Shown piece after piece: positions 42,775-58,272 of a stretch of DNA of 64,000 nt (its first letter is position 1; each line of letters starts with the position of its first letter). The stretch is taken from the NCBI RefSeq assembly GCF_025398735.1, contig NZ_CP104694.1, positions 4,427,001 to 4,491,000 on the forward strand. Reading direction: 5' to 3'. Position numbers and translations under genes: made by a program. Source of the stretch: Tahibacter amnicola (GTDB taxonomy: Bacteria; Pseudomonadota; Gammaproteobacteria; Xanthomonadales; Rhodanobacteraceae). The notes under the pieces were generated by a model. The model was given only the letters and a program-made list of their open reading frames with translations, made no database searches and had not been told where the DNA came from.

Positions 42775-44808
42775 ATGCGCCTGACGCGCATCGTGCTGCT
42801 TTGGACGGTACTGATCGGCCTGGCGCTCGCCCTGATCCAGATCGCGCTCGATGCGCACACGCAGAATGCCGAACTCGACCGTTCGGCCCGCCAGGCCATG
42901 CGTGCACTGCAGCACGCGGCCGCCGAGGCCGTCTACGAGATTGACAACGACCTCGCCGCCCAGGTGCTGGATGGCCTGAGCGTCTATCCGGGTGTCTACG
43001 CCAGCACGATCGTGATGAAGCCGGACATGGTCCTGGCCAAGCGCGACGGCAGCCCGGTAACCAGCCGCTGGCGCGTAGTCACCGACCTGCTCTTCGATCC
43101 GCAGCGCAGCTATCTCGAATCCCTGCCGAACCCGCGCGGTGGTGAGCCGCTGGGTGAAATGCGCATGGACATCGATACCTATGTCGCCGGCCGAATTTTC
43201 CTCGAACGATCGCTGATCACCGCCGGCACGGCGCTGCTCTGGTCCGCCCTGGTCGGTCTGGTACTGCTGGCCGTGATCTATCGTTTCCTGACCGCGCCGC
43301 TGATGCAGCTGGCGTCGGCACTCGGGCGTGTTTCGGTCGCCAATCCCGAATCCGCGGCGGTGCCGGTGTCACCGCGCCACCAGCGCGACGAACTGGGCCA
43401 CGTGGCGCGCACCATCAACGGCCTGTTCGACGCCATCCGGGAAAGCCTGGCACGCCGCGCCGAGGCCGAGGCGCGCGCCAGCTACCTGCAACAGTTCGAT
43501 GACCTGACGGGCCTGGCCAATCGCCAGCTGTTCATGACCCGTCTGACACATGCGATCGCGACCGCTCCGACACGCGGTGAATCCCTCGCCCTGCTGATGC
43601 TCGACCTGCGGGCCTTCCGCGACCTGAACCAGTCCCACGGCAGTGCGCTGGGTGACGCGGTGCTGCGGGAAGTGGCGCGGCGCCTGGAATCATTCTGTCG
43701 CGGCAGCCTGTTCGTGGCGCGGCTGGTCGACGACAAATTTGCCATGCTGGTGCACGAGGGTGTCACGCGCGACACGGTGCGAGCCCTCGCCAATCGCGTG
43801 CTGGACGATCTGGCGCTGCCGATGTCGCTGGGCCACGGTCACTTCGTGCTGACCGCATGGGTCGGCGCGGCGCTTTACCCGGACGACGCGTCGTCTGCCG
43901 AGATGTTGCTGCAGAGCGCGGAAGCGGGACTTGAAATGGCCAAGCGCGAAGGCACGGACAGCGTGGGCTTCTACGACGCCATCCGGGACGACGAAACCTC
44001 GACCCGCCAGCGCTTGAGCCTCGACCTGCGCCGGCGCGAAGTCATCGACGAGCTGGAACTGGTTTTCGAACCGCTGGTCTCGGCGGGAGACGGTCAGGTA
44101 ACGGCGCTGGAAGCCCTGCTGCGCTGGCGCCATCCGGAGTACGGACTGCTGCGGCCCGGCAGCTTCATCCGCCTGGCGGAAGAAAACGGAGCGATCCAGG
44201 TGATCGGCGACTGGGTGCTGCGGCACGCCTGCGCCAAGGCGGTCGCCTGGCGCCTGACGGTGCGCGACAACCTGCGCATTGCCGTCAATGTATCGGGTGC
44301 GCAACTGCGTCACGGCCATCTGGACGCGCGCATCGCCAGTGTCCTGGAAGCCACCGGGCTACCGCCCCAGAACCTCGAGCTGGAAATTACCGAAACCGCC
44401 ATTGTGGACAACATCAAGATGGCGGCCGCCACGCTGCAGCGCGTCCGCGAGCTGGGGGTGGGTATCGTCATCGATGATTTCGGCACCGGCCATGCATCGC
44501 TCGGATACCTCAAGCGGCTGCCAGTAACCAAGCTCAAGATCGACATGAGCTTCGTGCGCGATGTGCTGACCGACGCCAGCGATGCAACCATCGTCCGCGC
44601 CATCGTCGGGCTGGGCCACAACCTGGGCCTGGTGGTGGCCGCCGAAGGCGTGGAAACCGCGGCGCAGCGCCGTTTCCTGCAGGACATCGGCTGCGATGTG
44701 CTCCAGGGCGGCTTGTTCGGTATTGGTATGCGGGAAACCGAGGCTCTGGCCTATGCCACCCGCTGGGCCGGCTCCACGCGCGAACTGCGGGTCGTACCGC
44801 CCCGCTGA
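42775..44808 (+). CDS. Membrane GGDEF-EAL protein with degenerate GGDEF, probable c-di-GMP phosphodiesterase
   Basis: 677 residues. Two transmembrane helices (VLLWTVLIGLALALIQIAL and TALLWSALVGLVLLAVIYRF) flank a periplasmic loop of about 120 residues, followed by a HAMP-like linker. In the GGDEF domain the signature is LVDDKFAML instead of GG[D/E]EF, so cyclase activity is unlikely. The EAL domain keeps its key motifs: LEALLRWRHP, NVSGAQL, LEITETA, IDDFGTG, KLKID, AEGVET and LQGGLFG, consistent with an active c-di-GMP hydrolase. The start at 42775 has no clear Shine-Dalgarno; a GTG at 42736 is an alternative. Confidence 0.87.
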   Translation: MRLTRIVLLWTVLIGLALALIQIALDAHTQNAELDRSARQAMRALQHAAAEAVYEIDNDLAAQVLDGLSVYPGVYASTIVMKPDMVLAKRDGSPVTSRWRVVTDLLFDPQRSYLESLPNPRGGEPLGEMRMDIDTYVAGRIFLERSLITAGTALLWSALVGLVLLAVIYRFLTAPLMQLASALGRVSVANPESAAVPVSPRHQRDELGHVARTINGLFDAIRESLARRAEAEARASYLQQFDDLTGLANRQLFMTRLTHAIATAPTRGESLALLMLDLRAFRDLNQSHGSALGDAVLREVARRLESFCRGSLFVARLVDDKFAMLVHEGVTRDTVRALANRVLDDLALPMSLGHGHFVLTAWVGAALYPDDASSAEMLLQSAEAGLEMAKREGTDSVGFYDAIRDDETSTRQRLSLDLRRREVIDELELVFEPLVSAGDGQVTALEALLRWRHPEYGLLRPGSFIRLAEENGAIQVIGDWVLRHACAKAVAWRLTVRDNLRIAVNVSGAQLRHGHLDARIASVLEATGLPPQNLELEITETAIVDNIKMAAATLQRVRELGVGIVIDDFGTGHASLGYLKRLPVTKLKIDMSFVRDVLTDASDATIVRAIVGLGHNLGLVVAAEGVETAAQRRFLQDIGCDVLQGGLFGIGMRETEALAYATRWAGSTRELRVVPPR

Positions 44809-44815
44809 AGCCGGC

Positions 44816-45649
44816 CTAGCGGCCGCCGATGCCGTGCTCGGCGCGTAGGCGAAACAGGGTTCCGTCGGCGGTGATTTCCGCAAGTCCCGCATCGCACCGG
44901 GCGCGCAGCTGGGCCATGTCTTCCGCGCGGCGCGACCAGGCGATGTACAGCGGCTTTTCTTCAATGGCCGGAGGCAGCATTTCCAGCACGCCGGGCTGCA
45001 GGCCGGTCGAATGCGCCATCAGGTATTCCGCGACGGCGCTGTCGACGAACACGAGGTCGACCCGTCCATACGCCAGCTTGCGCAGGTTCACGACATCGCT
45101 GGCGGCTTCCTCCTTGGCGAGGTAGTCGGCAGCGTCAAACGAGGGGTTGTTGAGGTAACCGCGGACGACGCCGAAGCGGTAGGACGTCAGGCTGCGCCAG
45201 GCGGCTTCCGGATCCCGGCGCGGATCCGCGCCGTAGGTGATGGCTTCGCCGCGTCGCTTGTACAGGGCGACCGGCCCACCGGGAAACCCGGCGGAAAATT
45301 CGAAATCGGCCAGGCGCGAAGCATCGTAGTACTCGGGCATCAGGCCGGCATAGTCACCGCGCACAGCCTGCAACAGCGCCCGCGCCCAGGGCAGGAAATC
45401 AATTTCCACGTCGACCGCGTGGCGTGCGCAAGCGGTACGGACCACATCCGCGGCATAGCCCTGGCGCCGCATGTTCTCACCCACATACGGAGCCCACTCA
45501 AGGCTGGCCAGCCGGGCGTACAGACGCGTTTCCCGCGGTGCAGGTGCTGCGGCGGTGTCCGGAAGGGTCCCGGCCAGCAGGCCCAGGAACCCTGCTGCCG
45601 CTAGTGCAAGACACTGCATTGGACTCGGGCGTCGGCGCATGGGCGTCAT
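44816..45649 (-). CDS. Periplasmic solute-binding-like protein (SBP_bac_3 type)
   Basis: 277 residues with a signal peptide (LALAAAGFLGLLAGTLPDTAAA). The fold pattern of extracellular solute-binding proteins family 3 is visible: WAPYVGENMRRQGYAADVVR, VEIDFLPWARALLQAVRGDY, FGVVRGYLNN, LAYGRVDLVFVDSAVAEY and IAWSRR. No ABC transporter genes are near, so it may be a sensor or orphan binding protein. It converges on the GGDEF-EAL gene, with seven bases between the stops. Confidence 0.75.
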   Translation of the reverse strand: MTPMRRRPSPMQCLALAAAGFLGLLAGTLPDTAAAPAPRETRLYARLASLEWAPYVGENMRRQGYAADVVRTACARHAVDVEIDFLPWARALLQAVRGDYAGLMPEYYDASRLADFEFSAGFPGGPVALYKRRGEAITYGADPRRDPEAAWRSLTSYRFGVVRGYLNNPSFDAADYLAKEEAASDVVNLRKLAYGRVDLVFVDSAVAEYLMAHSTGLQPGVLEMLPPAIEEKPLYIAWSRRAEDMAQLRARCDAGLAEITADGTLFRLRAEHGIGGR

Positions 45650-45692
45650 GCTAACGCGCGAGCGCCACGGCGCCTATGTTGGCAGACCGCCC

Positions 45693-46124
45693 CTACGGGC
45701 GGGCGCGCGGCCAGACTTGCCAGGTTCCGATCGCGTGGAACAATCCGTAGACGAGACAGATGAGCGAACTCCAGATCGCAAACGCATCGATGGCGTCGGG
45801 CTTGATGATGGCGGCCGGTACGAGGATCAGGCCACGCAGGAGATACACCGCGGAAATTCCCACCAGGGCCGTGCGCAACAAGGGAAGGCGCCGCATCAGG
45901 CCGGCGCCGGACCAGGCGTAGCAGCCCCAGCTGACCAGCACCGCCGTAATGCCGAGCGTCAGCAGGGCAGGAACCGGCGAACCCTGCTCCGCCATCGTGG
46001 CCATGCCTTCGCCCGCCCCGAAAAACCGGTACCACGCGGGGCCGCCAAGAATGCAGCCAACGTGCAGCAACGCAGCGACAAAACTCAGCACGCCGCCGAC
46101 GACCAGGGCCCTGTTCTTCTTCAT
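45693..46124 (-). CDS. Small multi-pass membrane protein, function unknown
   Basis: 143 residues with four hydrophobic segments (VVGGVLSFVAALLHVGCI, LLTLGITAVLVSWGCYAW, LVGISAVYLLRGLILVP, SLICLVYGLFHAIGTWQVW). The GPAWYRFFGAGE motif after the first helix recurs in small uncharacterised inner-membrane proteins. GGAACG lies upstream of the ATG at 46122-46124. A short hairpin covers the stop codon (45688-45703). Confidence 0.65.
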   Translation of the reverse strand: MKKNRALVVGGVLSFVAALLHVGCILGGPAWYRFFGAGEGMATMAEQGSPVPALLTLGITAVLVSWGCYAWSGAGLMRRLPLLRTALVGISAVYLLRGLILVPAAIIKPDAIDAFAIWSSLICLVYGLFHAIGTWQVWPRARP

Positions 46125-46257
46125 ACGAATCGTTCCATCGAGTGGTTCAGCGGGTGCACCGTCGCGCCCGCCATTCCCGATGCTATCCCGACGCGCGACA
46201 GCCCGTGAACTGACGAATGTCATTCGCGCGTCCATCAGCGGCCGGGTACGCCGGCGC

Positions 46258-47016
46258 TCAGCTCTCCAAGGTACCCGTTGCCTTTGCCGGCTCGGCGGCG
46301 CCGGTGGCCGGCACGCGCAGCGGAAGGTGCATGCGCACGGTGCTCCCCTTGCCCTCGCCCTCGCTGGACACACTCAGCGAGCCGCCGTGAAGAATGGCCG
46401 CGGCCTGTGCCGTGGCAAGACCGATTCCCAGGCAACCGCCACCGAATTCCGAGGCACGGCGTTCCACACTCATCGGTTCAGTCACCACCGGCAGCAGTGC
46501 CTCGGGAATGCCGACTCCCGAATCGGTAACGGCAATGGTCACGCCGTCGCCCTGCTGGGTGACACGGATGCCGACCGTCCCGCCCGGCGGCGTGAAACGC
46601 ACTGCGTTGTCGACCAGAGCGCCGAGCGCGCGGGCCAACAAGTGAAAATTACCACTCAAGTAGAAATCGGTTTCAGGCAACTCGACGTTCAGGGTGTGCC
46701 CGGCCGACGCGACCAGGCGCGAATGCGAGCCGACGACCGAATCGAGCACCATGCCGAGCTGGACGTCGCGCATCTCGATGTTCCCGCGTAACTGGGCCAG
46801 GTCGCTGATCTGCTCCACCAGGCGCAGCAGGTGCGAGATCTGCCGTTCGGCAGTGCCCAGCAGATCGCGCGAGCGGTCATCTTCCAGCGACCGCTTGAGC
46901 ATCTGCACGGACATCATCAACGGCGAGATGCCATTGCGGATGTCATGCACCAGGCCCGTGAGGAATTTTGTCAGATGCGCCTCGTCCGACGCGAACGTAG
47001 GTGGCTTACCCGGCAT
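46258..47016 (-). CDS. Soluble sensor histidine kinase (HisKA-HATPase_c only)
   Basis: 252 residues with no sensor or membrane domain. HisKA His in VHDIRNGISP; ATPase domain with N box LVDNAVRF, G1 DSGVGIP and G2 GGGCLGIGLATAQ. The ATG overlaps the stop of the hybrid kinase upstream, so it is made together with it. It may act as a phosphotransfer partner of the two larger kinases in the operon. No response regulator with an output domain is encoded beside it. Confidence 0.85.
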   Translation of the reverse strand: MPGKPPTFASDEAHLTKFLTGLVHDIRNGISPLMMSVQMLKRSLEDDRSRDLLGTAERQISHLLRLVEQISDLAQLRGNIEMRDVQLGMVLDSVVGSHSRLVASAGHTLNVELPETDFYLSGNFHLLARALGALVDNAVRFTPPGGTVGIRVTQQGDGVTIAVTDSGVGIPEALLPVVTEPMSVERRASEFGGGCLGIGLATAQAAAILHGGSLSVSSEGEGKGSTVRMHLPLRVPATGAAEPAKATGTLES

Positions 47017-48760
47017 TGGCACGATCCAGCGAAGACTTCTGGAAACTGCAGATTTGCTCAATATCGGTCAAATCGACGGGTTTGACCAGATGGAAATCAA
47101 ACCCCGCCAGACGCGACCGCCGCCGGTCCTCATCCTGGCCCCAGCCGGTCAAGGCGACCAGGACGATACCGTCACCGTTAGGCGCGGCGCGCACCATTCC
47201 TGCCAGTTCCAGTCCGTTGAGCTTGGGCATGCCCACATCGAGGAAGGCGAGGTCCGGGCCGAACTCGGCCAATGCGTCCATCGCCAGCAGAGGATCATAG
47301 ATCGTCCGCGTATCGTGCCCGAGCAGGTTGAGCGACAGTGCCAGGGTATCAGCTGCATCGCGGTTGTCGTCGACCACCAGGACGCGACGCTGCGGCACCT
47401 CGATCCGCAGTTGCATCGCCGGCACGTTCACCACGGTGGCTGACGGCACTTCGGCCAGCGGCAGGCGAACCTCGAATTGCGAGCCCTGCCCCGCCCCACC
47501 ACTGCGCGCAGCAACGACGCCGCCGTGCATTTCCACGAGACGTTTGACCAGGGTCAGCCCGATACCCAGGCCACCCTGCGACCGCTCCAGGGATGTATCC
47601 ACCTGCACGAAAAGATCAAATATGCCGTCGAGCTTCTCGGCAGGAATGCCGATACCGTTATCACAGACCGTCACGACCACCACGCCATTCTCGATGCCGG
47701 TGCGAAGCGTGATCGCGCCGCCGGTATCGGTGTACTTGCAGGCATTGCTGAGCAGGTTGCCGAACACCTGGGCCAGGCGCTGGGCATCGCCGTCGACATA
47801 GATCGGTGAATCCGGCACCTCGACCGACAGCTGGTGATTCATCGCATCCATCTGCGGCACGACCATTTCGACCGCGGCCGTCAGTGTCGTCGTCAGGTCG
47901 ATGCGCTCGCGCCGCAGGTCGATCTTGTCGCGCGTGATGCGCGAAACATCGAGCAGGTCATCCACCAGGCGTACCAACTGCCGAAGCTGGCGATCGATCA
48001 CTTCGGCCGCGTGGCGCGTGGCCGTGGGTTCCGCCCGCGACAGCTGCAACAGGGACAAGGCGTTGCGGATCGGCGCCAGCGGATTGCGTAGCTCGTGCGC
48101 CAGGGTGGCCAGGAATTCATCCTTGCGCCGGTCGGTCTCGCGCAGCTTTTCGGTCAGGGACAGCGACGTCTCCTGGGCCCGGCGCCGTTCGGCGACTTCG
48201 GCCTCGAGCAACTGGTTCGCCGCATAGAGTTCGGCGTTGGCGGCCGCCAGGGTTTCCGACAGTTGCTGGAATTCCAGCAGGCGCTCGGCCTGCAGCGCCA
48301 TGTTGGCCTGCGTGAGGCTGGCGTTCTCGCCCGCCAGCGCCTGGTTGAGCGCCTTGAGCTCACGCCGCTTGCGGTAAAGCTCGACCAGTACGGCGATCTT
48401 GCTGCGCAGAATGTCGGGGATCACCGGCACCTGGACGTAGTCGATGGCGCCCAGCCGATAGCCCTGCAGCCGATCCAGCTCGTCGATATGCACGCCCGTG
48501 ACGAAGATGATCGGCGTGCTTTCAAAGCGCGGATGCTGGTGGATCAGCTCCGCCGTTTCGAATCCGTCCATTCCCGGCATGCTGACGTCCAGCACGATCA
48601 CGCCGAACTCGGCTTCCATCAGGCGCTTGAGCGCCTCCTCGCCCGAACGGGCCGAAACCAGGTTTTCCCCGAGTTCCTCGAGGATGGCTTCGTAAGCCAG
48701 CAAGCGGGCGGGCTGGTCATCGACCAGCAGGATGTTGACCTTGTCCTCGTTCACAGTCAT
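47006..48760 (-). CDS. Hybrid histidine kinase REC-HisKA-HATPase-REC
   Basis: 584 residues. N-terminal receiver (LLVDDQPARLL, Asp in VIVLDVSMPGMDG), a coiled-coil linker (about 135-215), HisKA with HELRNPLAPIRNAL, HATPase_c (NLLSNACKYT, DNGIGIP, GLGIGLTLVKRLVE) and a C-terminal receiver (VLVVDDNRDAADT, Asp in LAFLDVGMPKLNG). There is no membrane segment. The N-terminal receiver suggests it is itself driven by another kinase, plausibly the 1912-residue one encoded 10 bases upstream. Confidence 0.88.
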   Translation of the reverse strand: MTVNEDKVNILLVDDQPARLLAYEAILEELGENLVSARSGEEALKRLMEAEFGVIVLDVSMPGMDGFETAELIHQHPRFESTPIIFVTGVHIDELDRLQGYRLGAIDYVQVPVIPDILRSKIAVLVELYRKRRELKALNQALAGENASLTQANMALQAERLLEFQQLSETLAAANAELYAANQLLEAEVAERRRAQETSLSLTEKLRETDRRKDEFLATLAHELRNPLAPIRNALSLLQLSRAEPTATRHAAEVIDRQLRQLVRLVDDLLDVSRITRDKIDLRRERIDLTTTLTAAVEMVVPQMDAMNHQLSVEVPDSPIYVDGDAQRLAQVFGNLLSNACKYTDTGGAITLRTGIENGVVVVTVCDNGIGIPAEKLDGIFDLFVQVDTSLERSQGGLGIGLTLVKRLVEMHGGVVAARSGGAGQGSQFEVRLPLAEVPSATVVNVPAMQLRIEVPQRRVLVVDDNRDAADTLALSLNLLGHDTRTIYDPLLAMDALAEFGPDLAFLDVGMPKLNGLELAGMVRAAPNGDGIVLVALTGWGQDEDRRRSRLAGFDFHLVKPVDLTDIEQICSFQKSSLDRANAG

Positions 48761-48770
48761 CGATTCGTGC

Positions 48771-54509
<5,739 letters not shown>

Positions 54510-54772
54510 CTGAAGCCTCTCCGATCACCCGTACCGTTGTCCTACGATAGTCGCCTGACCTGCCTTTTGCGACTGCTTGCGCGGAGAATTTTCCTCTGGC
54601 AGGCGCGTCCATTCCATCTGCACGACGAGACCGGCAGATCGTGCGCGCTGCACGCCGCAAATCCGCGAAAACCCCGCCATTGCGCGCAATGCCGATGGCA
54701 TGACGGTTGCGTGAAGAAAGGAGGGCTATCGACCCGGCAGGCGCTGCGGCCTGCGTCATTGTGGAGGTCACT

Positions 54773-55138
54773 ATGCAACTGTCTCAGCTTATTCCCATAG
54801 TGCTGTTTTCAACGATCGGCCTTGTGCTGGTGTCAGGACCAGCCTGGGGGGATCTTCCACCACCGGTGGACCCGAAGACGCACCCGGTAGATCCGCCGGA
54901 CTTCCGCCAGCCCCCGATTGCGCCGCCCAATCCGCAGCCGATCTCCAGCGAACAGAAGGAGCAGGCGCGCACGGGCAGCTTTGCCGGGCTTGATACCAAT
55001 GGCGATGGCACGCTGTCGCGCTCGGAGCTGGCATTCGACGTGGCCAAGGCGAGCCGCTTCGACGCACTGGACGCCGATCGCGACGGCAAGATCAGCGAGC
55101 AGGAATGGAAGAAGAATCCCGACGCCACGCGGCGCTAG
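54773..55138 (+). CDS. Secreted Pro-rich EF-hand protein
   Basis: 121 residues: signal segment (LIPIVLFSTIGLVLVSGPAWG), a Pro-rich linker (PPPVDPKTHPVDPPDFRQPP) and two EF-hand loops, DTNGDGTLSRSEL and DADRDGKISEQEW, with the calcium-coordinating residues in place. It has the same plan as the gene at 9492-9938. GGAGG precedes the ATG. First gene of the block leading into the trehalose cluster; the start-to-start gap to the divergent giant kinase gene is 263 bases and holds no other gene. Confidence 0.8.
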   Translation: MQLSQLIPIVLFSTIGLVLVSGPAWGDLPPPVDPKTHPVDPPDFRQPPIAPPNPQPISSEQKEQARTGSFAGLDTNGDGTLSRSELAFDVAKASRFDALDADRDGKISEQEWKKNPDATRR

Positions 55139-55152
55139 ACACGGAGGTAACC

Positions 55153-55356
55153 ATGCGCATCCACACGTCCAAGGGAGAAACCACGGCGTCCGGTCCCGGC
55201 GTGACGCCGGGCGATCCCCAGCCACAGCCGCCCGGCACGCCACCGCCCGCCCCCACCACGACGCCACCGAATCCGCCTCCCGCCGGACCGCCACCCATCA
55301 CTGCACACGCACCGGTCGGTGCGGAGCCGGATGATGGCCCCAAGGGAGCACACTGA
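55153..55356 (+). CDS. Short Pro-rich protein, function unknown
   Basis: 67 residues, one third or more Pro (PGDPQPQPPGTPPPAPTTTP), no signal peptide. GGAGG lies upstream of the ATG, and its stop overlaps the next gene's start by one base. These points support real translation despite the low complexity. Confidence 0.6.
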   Translation: MRIHTSKGETTASGPGVTPGDPQPQPPGTPPPAPTTTPPNPPPAGPPPITAHAPVGAEPDDGPKGAH

Positions 55357-55646
55357 TGGCCATGCTGCGGTTGCAGGTCACAGCAACCCAGGCCGAGGCG
55401 GCGGCGCTGGCCAAGTGCCTGGAGGCCATTGATGGCATCGAGCATGTGGAGGAAGTGGGCGACCTGATGCCGCACATGGATGACGCCGATTCCAGTTCAG
55501 CCGGTCTCCGCAGCGACATGGCTGAAGGCTTCTTCGCCTTCGACGTCGGTGTTCCCGACACGGACGCCGCGGAGAACGTCCGCAACGTGGTCACGCTGGC
55601 CGCGCGCGACCTGGGCATTGCCGTGGAATTTGACGATGCGATCTGA
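55356..55646 (+). CDS. Small protein, function unknown
   Basis: 96 residues, acidic, predicted alpha/beta: MAMLRLQVTATQAEAAALAK, a helix with IDGIEHVEEVGDLMPHMDD, FFAFDVGVPDTDAAENVRNV and ARDLGIAVEFDD. The pattern (strand, helix, GIEHVEEVGDL, strand) resembles a ferredoxin-like/ACT-type small domain, but no family was recognised. It is translationally coupled to the Pro-rich gene. Confidence 0.6.
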   Translation: MAMLRLQVTATQAEAAALAKCLEAIDGIEHVEEVGDLMPHMDDADSSSAGLRSDMAEGFFAFDVGVPDTDAAENVRNVVTLAARDLGIAVEFDDAI

Positions 55647-55721
55647 CGCTGTGCGCAGCGCGGGCCACGTTCCCGCACTCCGCACAGCGCCGGCAAACCC
55701 GTCACGCAAGGGGGGCCAGGG

Positions 55722-56492
55722 ATGTCCGCACTGACGCAACCGCTGCCGCAGGTATTGCTCGCGCCACCGGCCCATCCGCAGGCCCAGACGCGATGGGCTG
55801 TATTCCTTGATCTGGACGGAACGCTGGTTCCCTTCGCCCCCGCTCCCGACCTGGTTGTCGTGGACGAGGGACTGCGCCAGGCCGTACATGCGCTGCACCA
55901 GGCGCTGGGCGGCGCGGTCGCAATCGTGAGCGGACGGCGGCGCGCGGATCTGGTCGCCTATTTCGGCGAAACGGGGTTGCGCTTGATGGGTGAGCACGGG
56001 GCGGACGGCGCGGGCCTGCCCGCCGCGGAGATTCCCGCAAACCTGCGATCGGCACTGCATCATTACTGTGCGGCGCATCCGCCGCTGCTGGTGGAGGACA
56101 AGGGCGCCACGATCGCCGTGCACTACCGCATCTGCCCCGAGAAGGCCGATGCACTCATTGCACATATGTCAACGCTACGTGAAGAGATGGCGACACACTA
56201 CGAGTTGCTACGGGGCGACCACGTCTTTGAATTCCGTCCGCGGGGCATCACCAAGGCGGCCGCCATCGCCCGCTGTATGCAGATGGATCCTTTCCGTGAC
56301 CGCATACCGGTGATGGTCGGCGACGATGTCACGGACGAAGATGCGTTCGCCGAGGTGCAGGTCGGCGGGGGCTTCGGCATTATCGTAGGGCCGCGTCGCC
56401 CGACGCTGGCGGAGTTCGCCCTGCCTGACCCGCGCGCCACGCGGCAGTGGCTCGACAACCTCCTGTCGCATTTGCGCGAGCGTGCGGCGTGA
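55722..56492 (+). CDS. otsB: Trehalose-6-phosphate phosphatase
   Basis: 256 residues. HAD motifs: nucleophile in FLDLDGTLVPFAP, VSGRRRADL, Lys region FEFRPRGITKAAAI, and GDDVTDEDAF. It removes phosphate from trehalose-6-phosphate made by OtsA (58269-59678), the second step of trehalose synthesis, in the cytosol. It is followed directly by the GH15 gene, whose GTG start overlaps this gene's TGA. Confidence 0.92.
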   Translation: MSALTQPLPQVLLAPPAHPQAQTRWAVFLDLDGTLVPFAPAPDLVVVDEGLRQAVHALHQALGGAVAIVSGRRRADLVAYFGETGLRLMGEHGADGAGLPAAEIPANLRSALHHYCAAHPPLLVEDKGATIAVHYRICPEKADALIAHMSTLREEMATHYELLRGDHVFEFRPRGITKAAAIARCMQMDPFRDRIPVMVGDDVTDEDAFAEVQVGGGFGIIVGPRRPTLAEFALPDPRATRQWLDNLLSHLRERAA

Positions 56493-58272
56493 CCCGGCCG
56501 GCGTCGCTCAATCTCGGCGTGATCGGCAACGGCACGATCGCCGCGCTGATCGATGAGCACTCGCGCATCGTCTGGTGTTGTCTGCCTTATATCGATGGCG
56601 ATCCGGTGTTCTGCTCACTGCTTTCACCGCTTCTTCACGAAGCGGGCTACACCGAGGTGGTGCTCGAAGGCCAGGTCGCCAGCCGCCAGTACTACGAAAA
56701 AATACGGCGATCCTGATCACCGAAATGACCGACGCCAACGGGGCCATGGTGGAAGTGCTCGACTTCTCGCCCCGTTACCGGCAGTACGGGCGCTACTACC
56801 ATCCGGTGATGCTCATGCGGCAACTCCGCCCACTGTGCGGCGAGCCGCGCGTGCGCGTGCGGGTCCGGCCGCTGGTCGAGCACGGTGCCCGCATCCCCGA
56901 GCGAACCTGGGGCAGCAATCATCTGCGCTGGCTGCTGGACCAATACGTGCTGCGCCTCACCACGGATATCCCGGTCGACTTCGTGCGTGACGAGATGAGT
57001 TTCGTGCTCGACCGCGAAATCAGCCTGGTCTTCGGCCCGGACGAAACGGTTTCGGAGAACGTCGGCCGCCTCCTGCGCGACCATCTGGAACAGACCCGCC
57101 AATACTGGCATCACTGGGTGCGCAACCTGTCGGTTCCGTTCGACTGGCAGGACCAGATCATCCGCGCCGCGATCACGCTCAAGCTGTGCCAGTACGAGGG
57201 TTCCGGCGCCATCGTGGCGGCGCTCACGACGTCCATTCCCGAATGTCCCGGCAGCGTGCGCAACTGGGACTACCGCTATTGCTGGTTGCGGGACGCGGCG
57301 TTTGTCGTGCGCACGCTGAACCGGCTCGGCGCGACGCGCTCGATGGAGGAGTACCTGCGCTTCATCACCAACGTCGCCACGCACGACCACGACCTGCAGC
57401 CGCTCTACGGCATCCACTACGAACGCGAGCTGCACGAACGCGTGGGTGAACACCTCAGCGGCTACCGTGGCATGGGCCCGGTGCGGATCGGTAATGCGGC
57501 ATGGATCCAGCGCCAGCACGATATCTACGGCAGCGTGCTGCTGGCCACCTCGCAGCTCTTCTTCGACCGGCGCATCATCAAGGCCGGTACCGAGGCCACC
57601 TTCCGTCGCCTGGTGCCGCTGGGCGAGACGGCATTGGCGCGCTACAACCAACCGGACGCCGGAATCTGGGAATACCGTGGCCGCGCCGAAGTGCACACCT
57701 ACTCGGCCGTCATGTGCTGGGTCGCCTGCGATCGGCTGGCGCGGATCGCCGGGCACCTGGGCATGACCGAAGCGCATCACCGCTGGCGCAGCGAGGCCGA
57801 CCGGATGCATCTGGAGATCCTGCGCGCCGCATGGAATCCGGCCCGCAACGCCTTCACCGGTGCATTCGGCAGCGACATGCTCGATGCGAGCGTGCTGCTG
57901 CTCAACGACGTGGGATTCGTCCGGGCCGACGACCCGCGCTACGTTGCCACGGTCGAGGCCATCGGTCGCGAACTGGCCGACGGCGACTACGTGTTCCGCT
58001 ACCGCGCACCGGATGATTTCGGCCATCCGGAGACGGCATTCACGATCTGCACGTACTGGTACATCGACGCACTCGCCGCCATTGGCCGGCGCGAGGAAGC
58101 CGAACGCATTTTCCACACAATGCTTTCCCGCCTGAACCCGCTCGGCCTGCTGTCGGAAGACATGGATCCGCGCAGCGGCGAGCAGTGGGGCAACTATCCC
58201 CAGACGTACTCCCTTGTCGGCTTTATCCAGGCCGCCATGCGACTGAGCCGACGCTGGGAGGAGGTGACATGA
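56489..58272 (+). pseudogene. GH15 glucanohydrolase/trehalase-like gene with a -1 frameshift
   Basis: Two frames together encode one GH15 protein of about 590 residues. The first runs from the GTG at 56489 (LNLGVIGNGTIAALIDEHSR, PYIDGDPVFC) and breaks after QYYEK. The second picks up at NTAILITEMTD and continues to the stop at 58272 with the family motifs WDYRYCWLRDAAF, AFTICTYWYIDALA and LLSEDMDPRSGEQWGNYPQT. The break lies at 56697-56702 in an A6 run; one more A would restore a continuous frame. Family members hydrolyse alpha-glucosidic bonds (glucoamylase, glucodextranase or trehalase). Both ends overlap otsB and otsA, so this cluster position is ancestral. Whether the shift is a sequencing error, slippage-tolerant expression or true decay cannot be decided here. 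Confidence 0.85.

Noticed and set aside
45688-45703. GTAG-containing hairpin (CCGCCC-CTAC-GGGCGG) as a second REP element
   Set aside because: GTAG lies in the loop rather than at the foot of the stem, and the hairpin overlaps a stop codon; not the REP layout.
56690-56710. Programmed -1 ribosomal frameshift in the GH15 gene
   Set aside because: No canonical X-XXY-YYZ heptamer is in frame and no obvious downstream pseudoknot was seen; kept only as one of several explanations in the finding.
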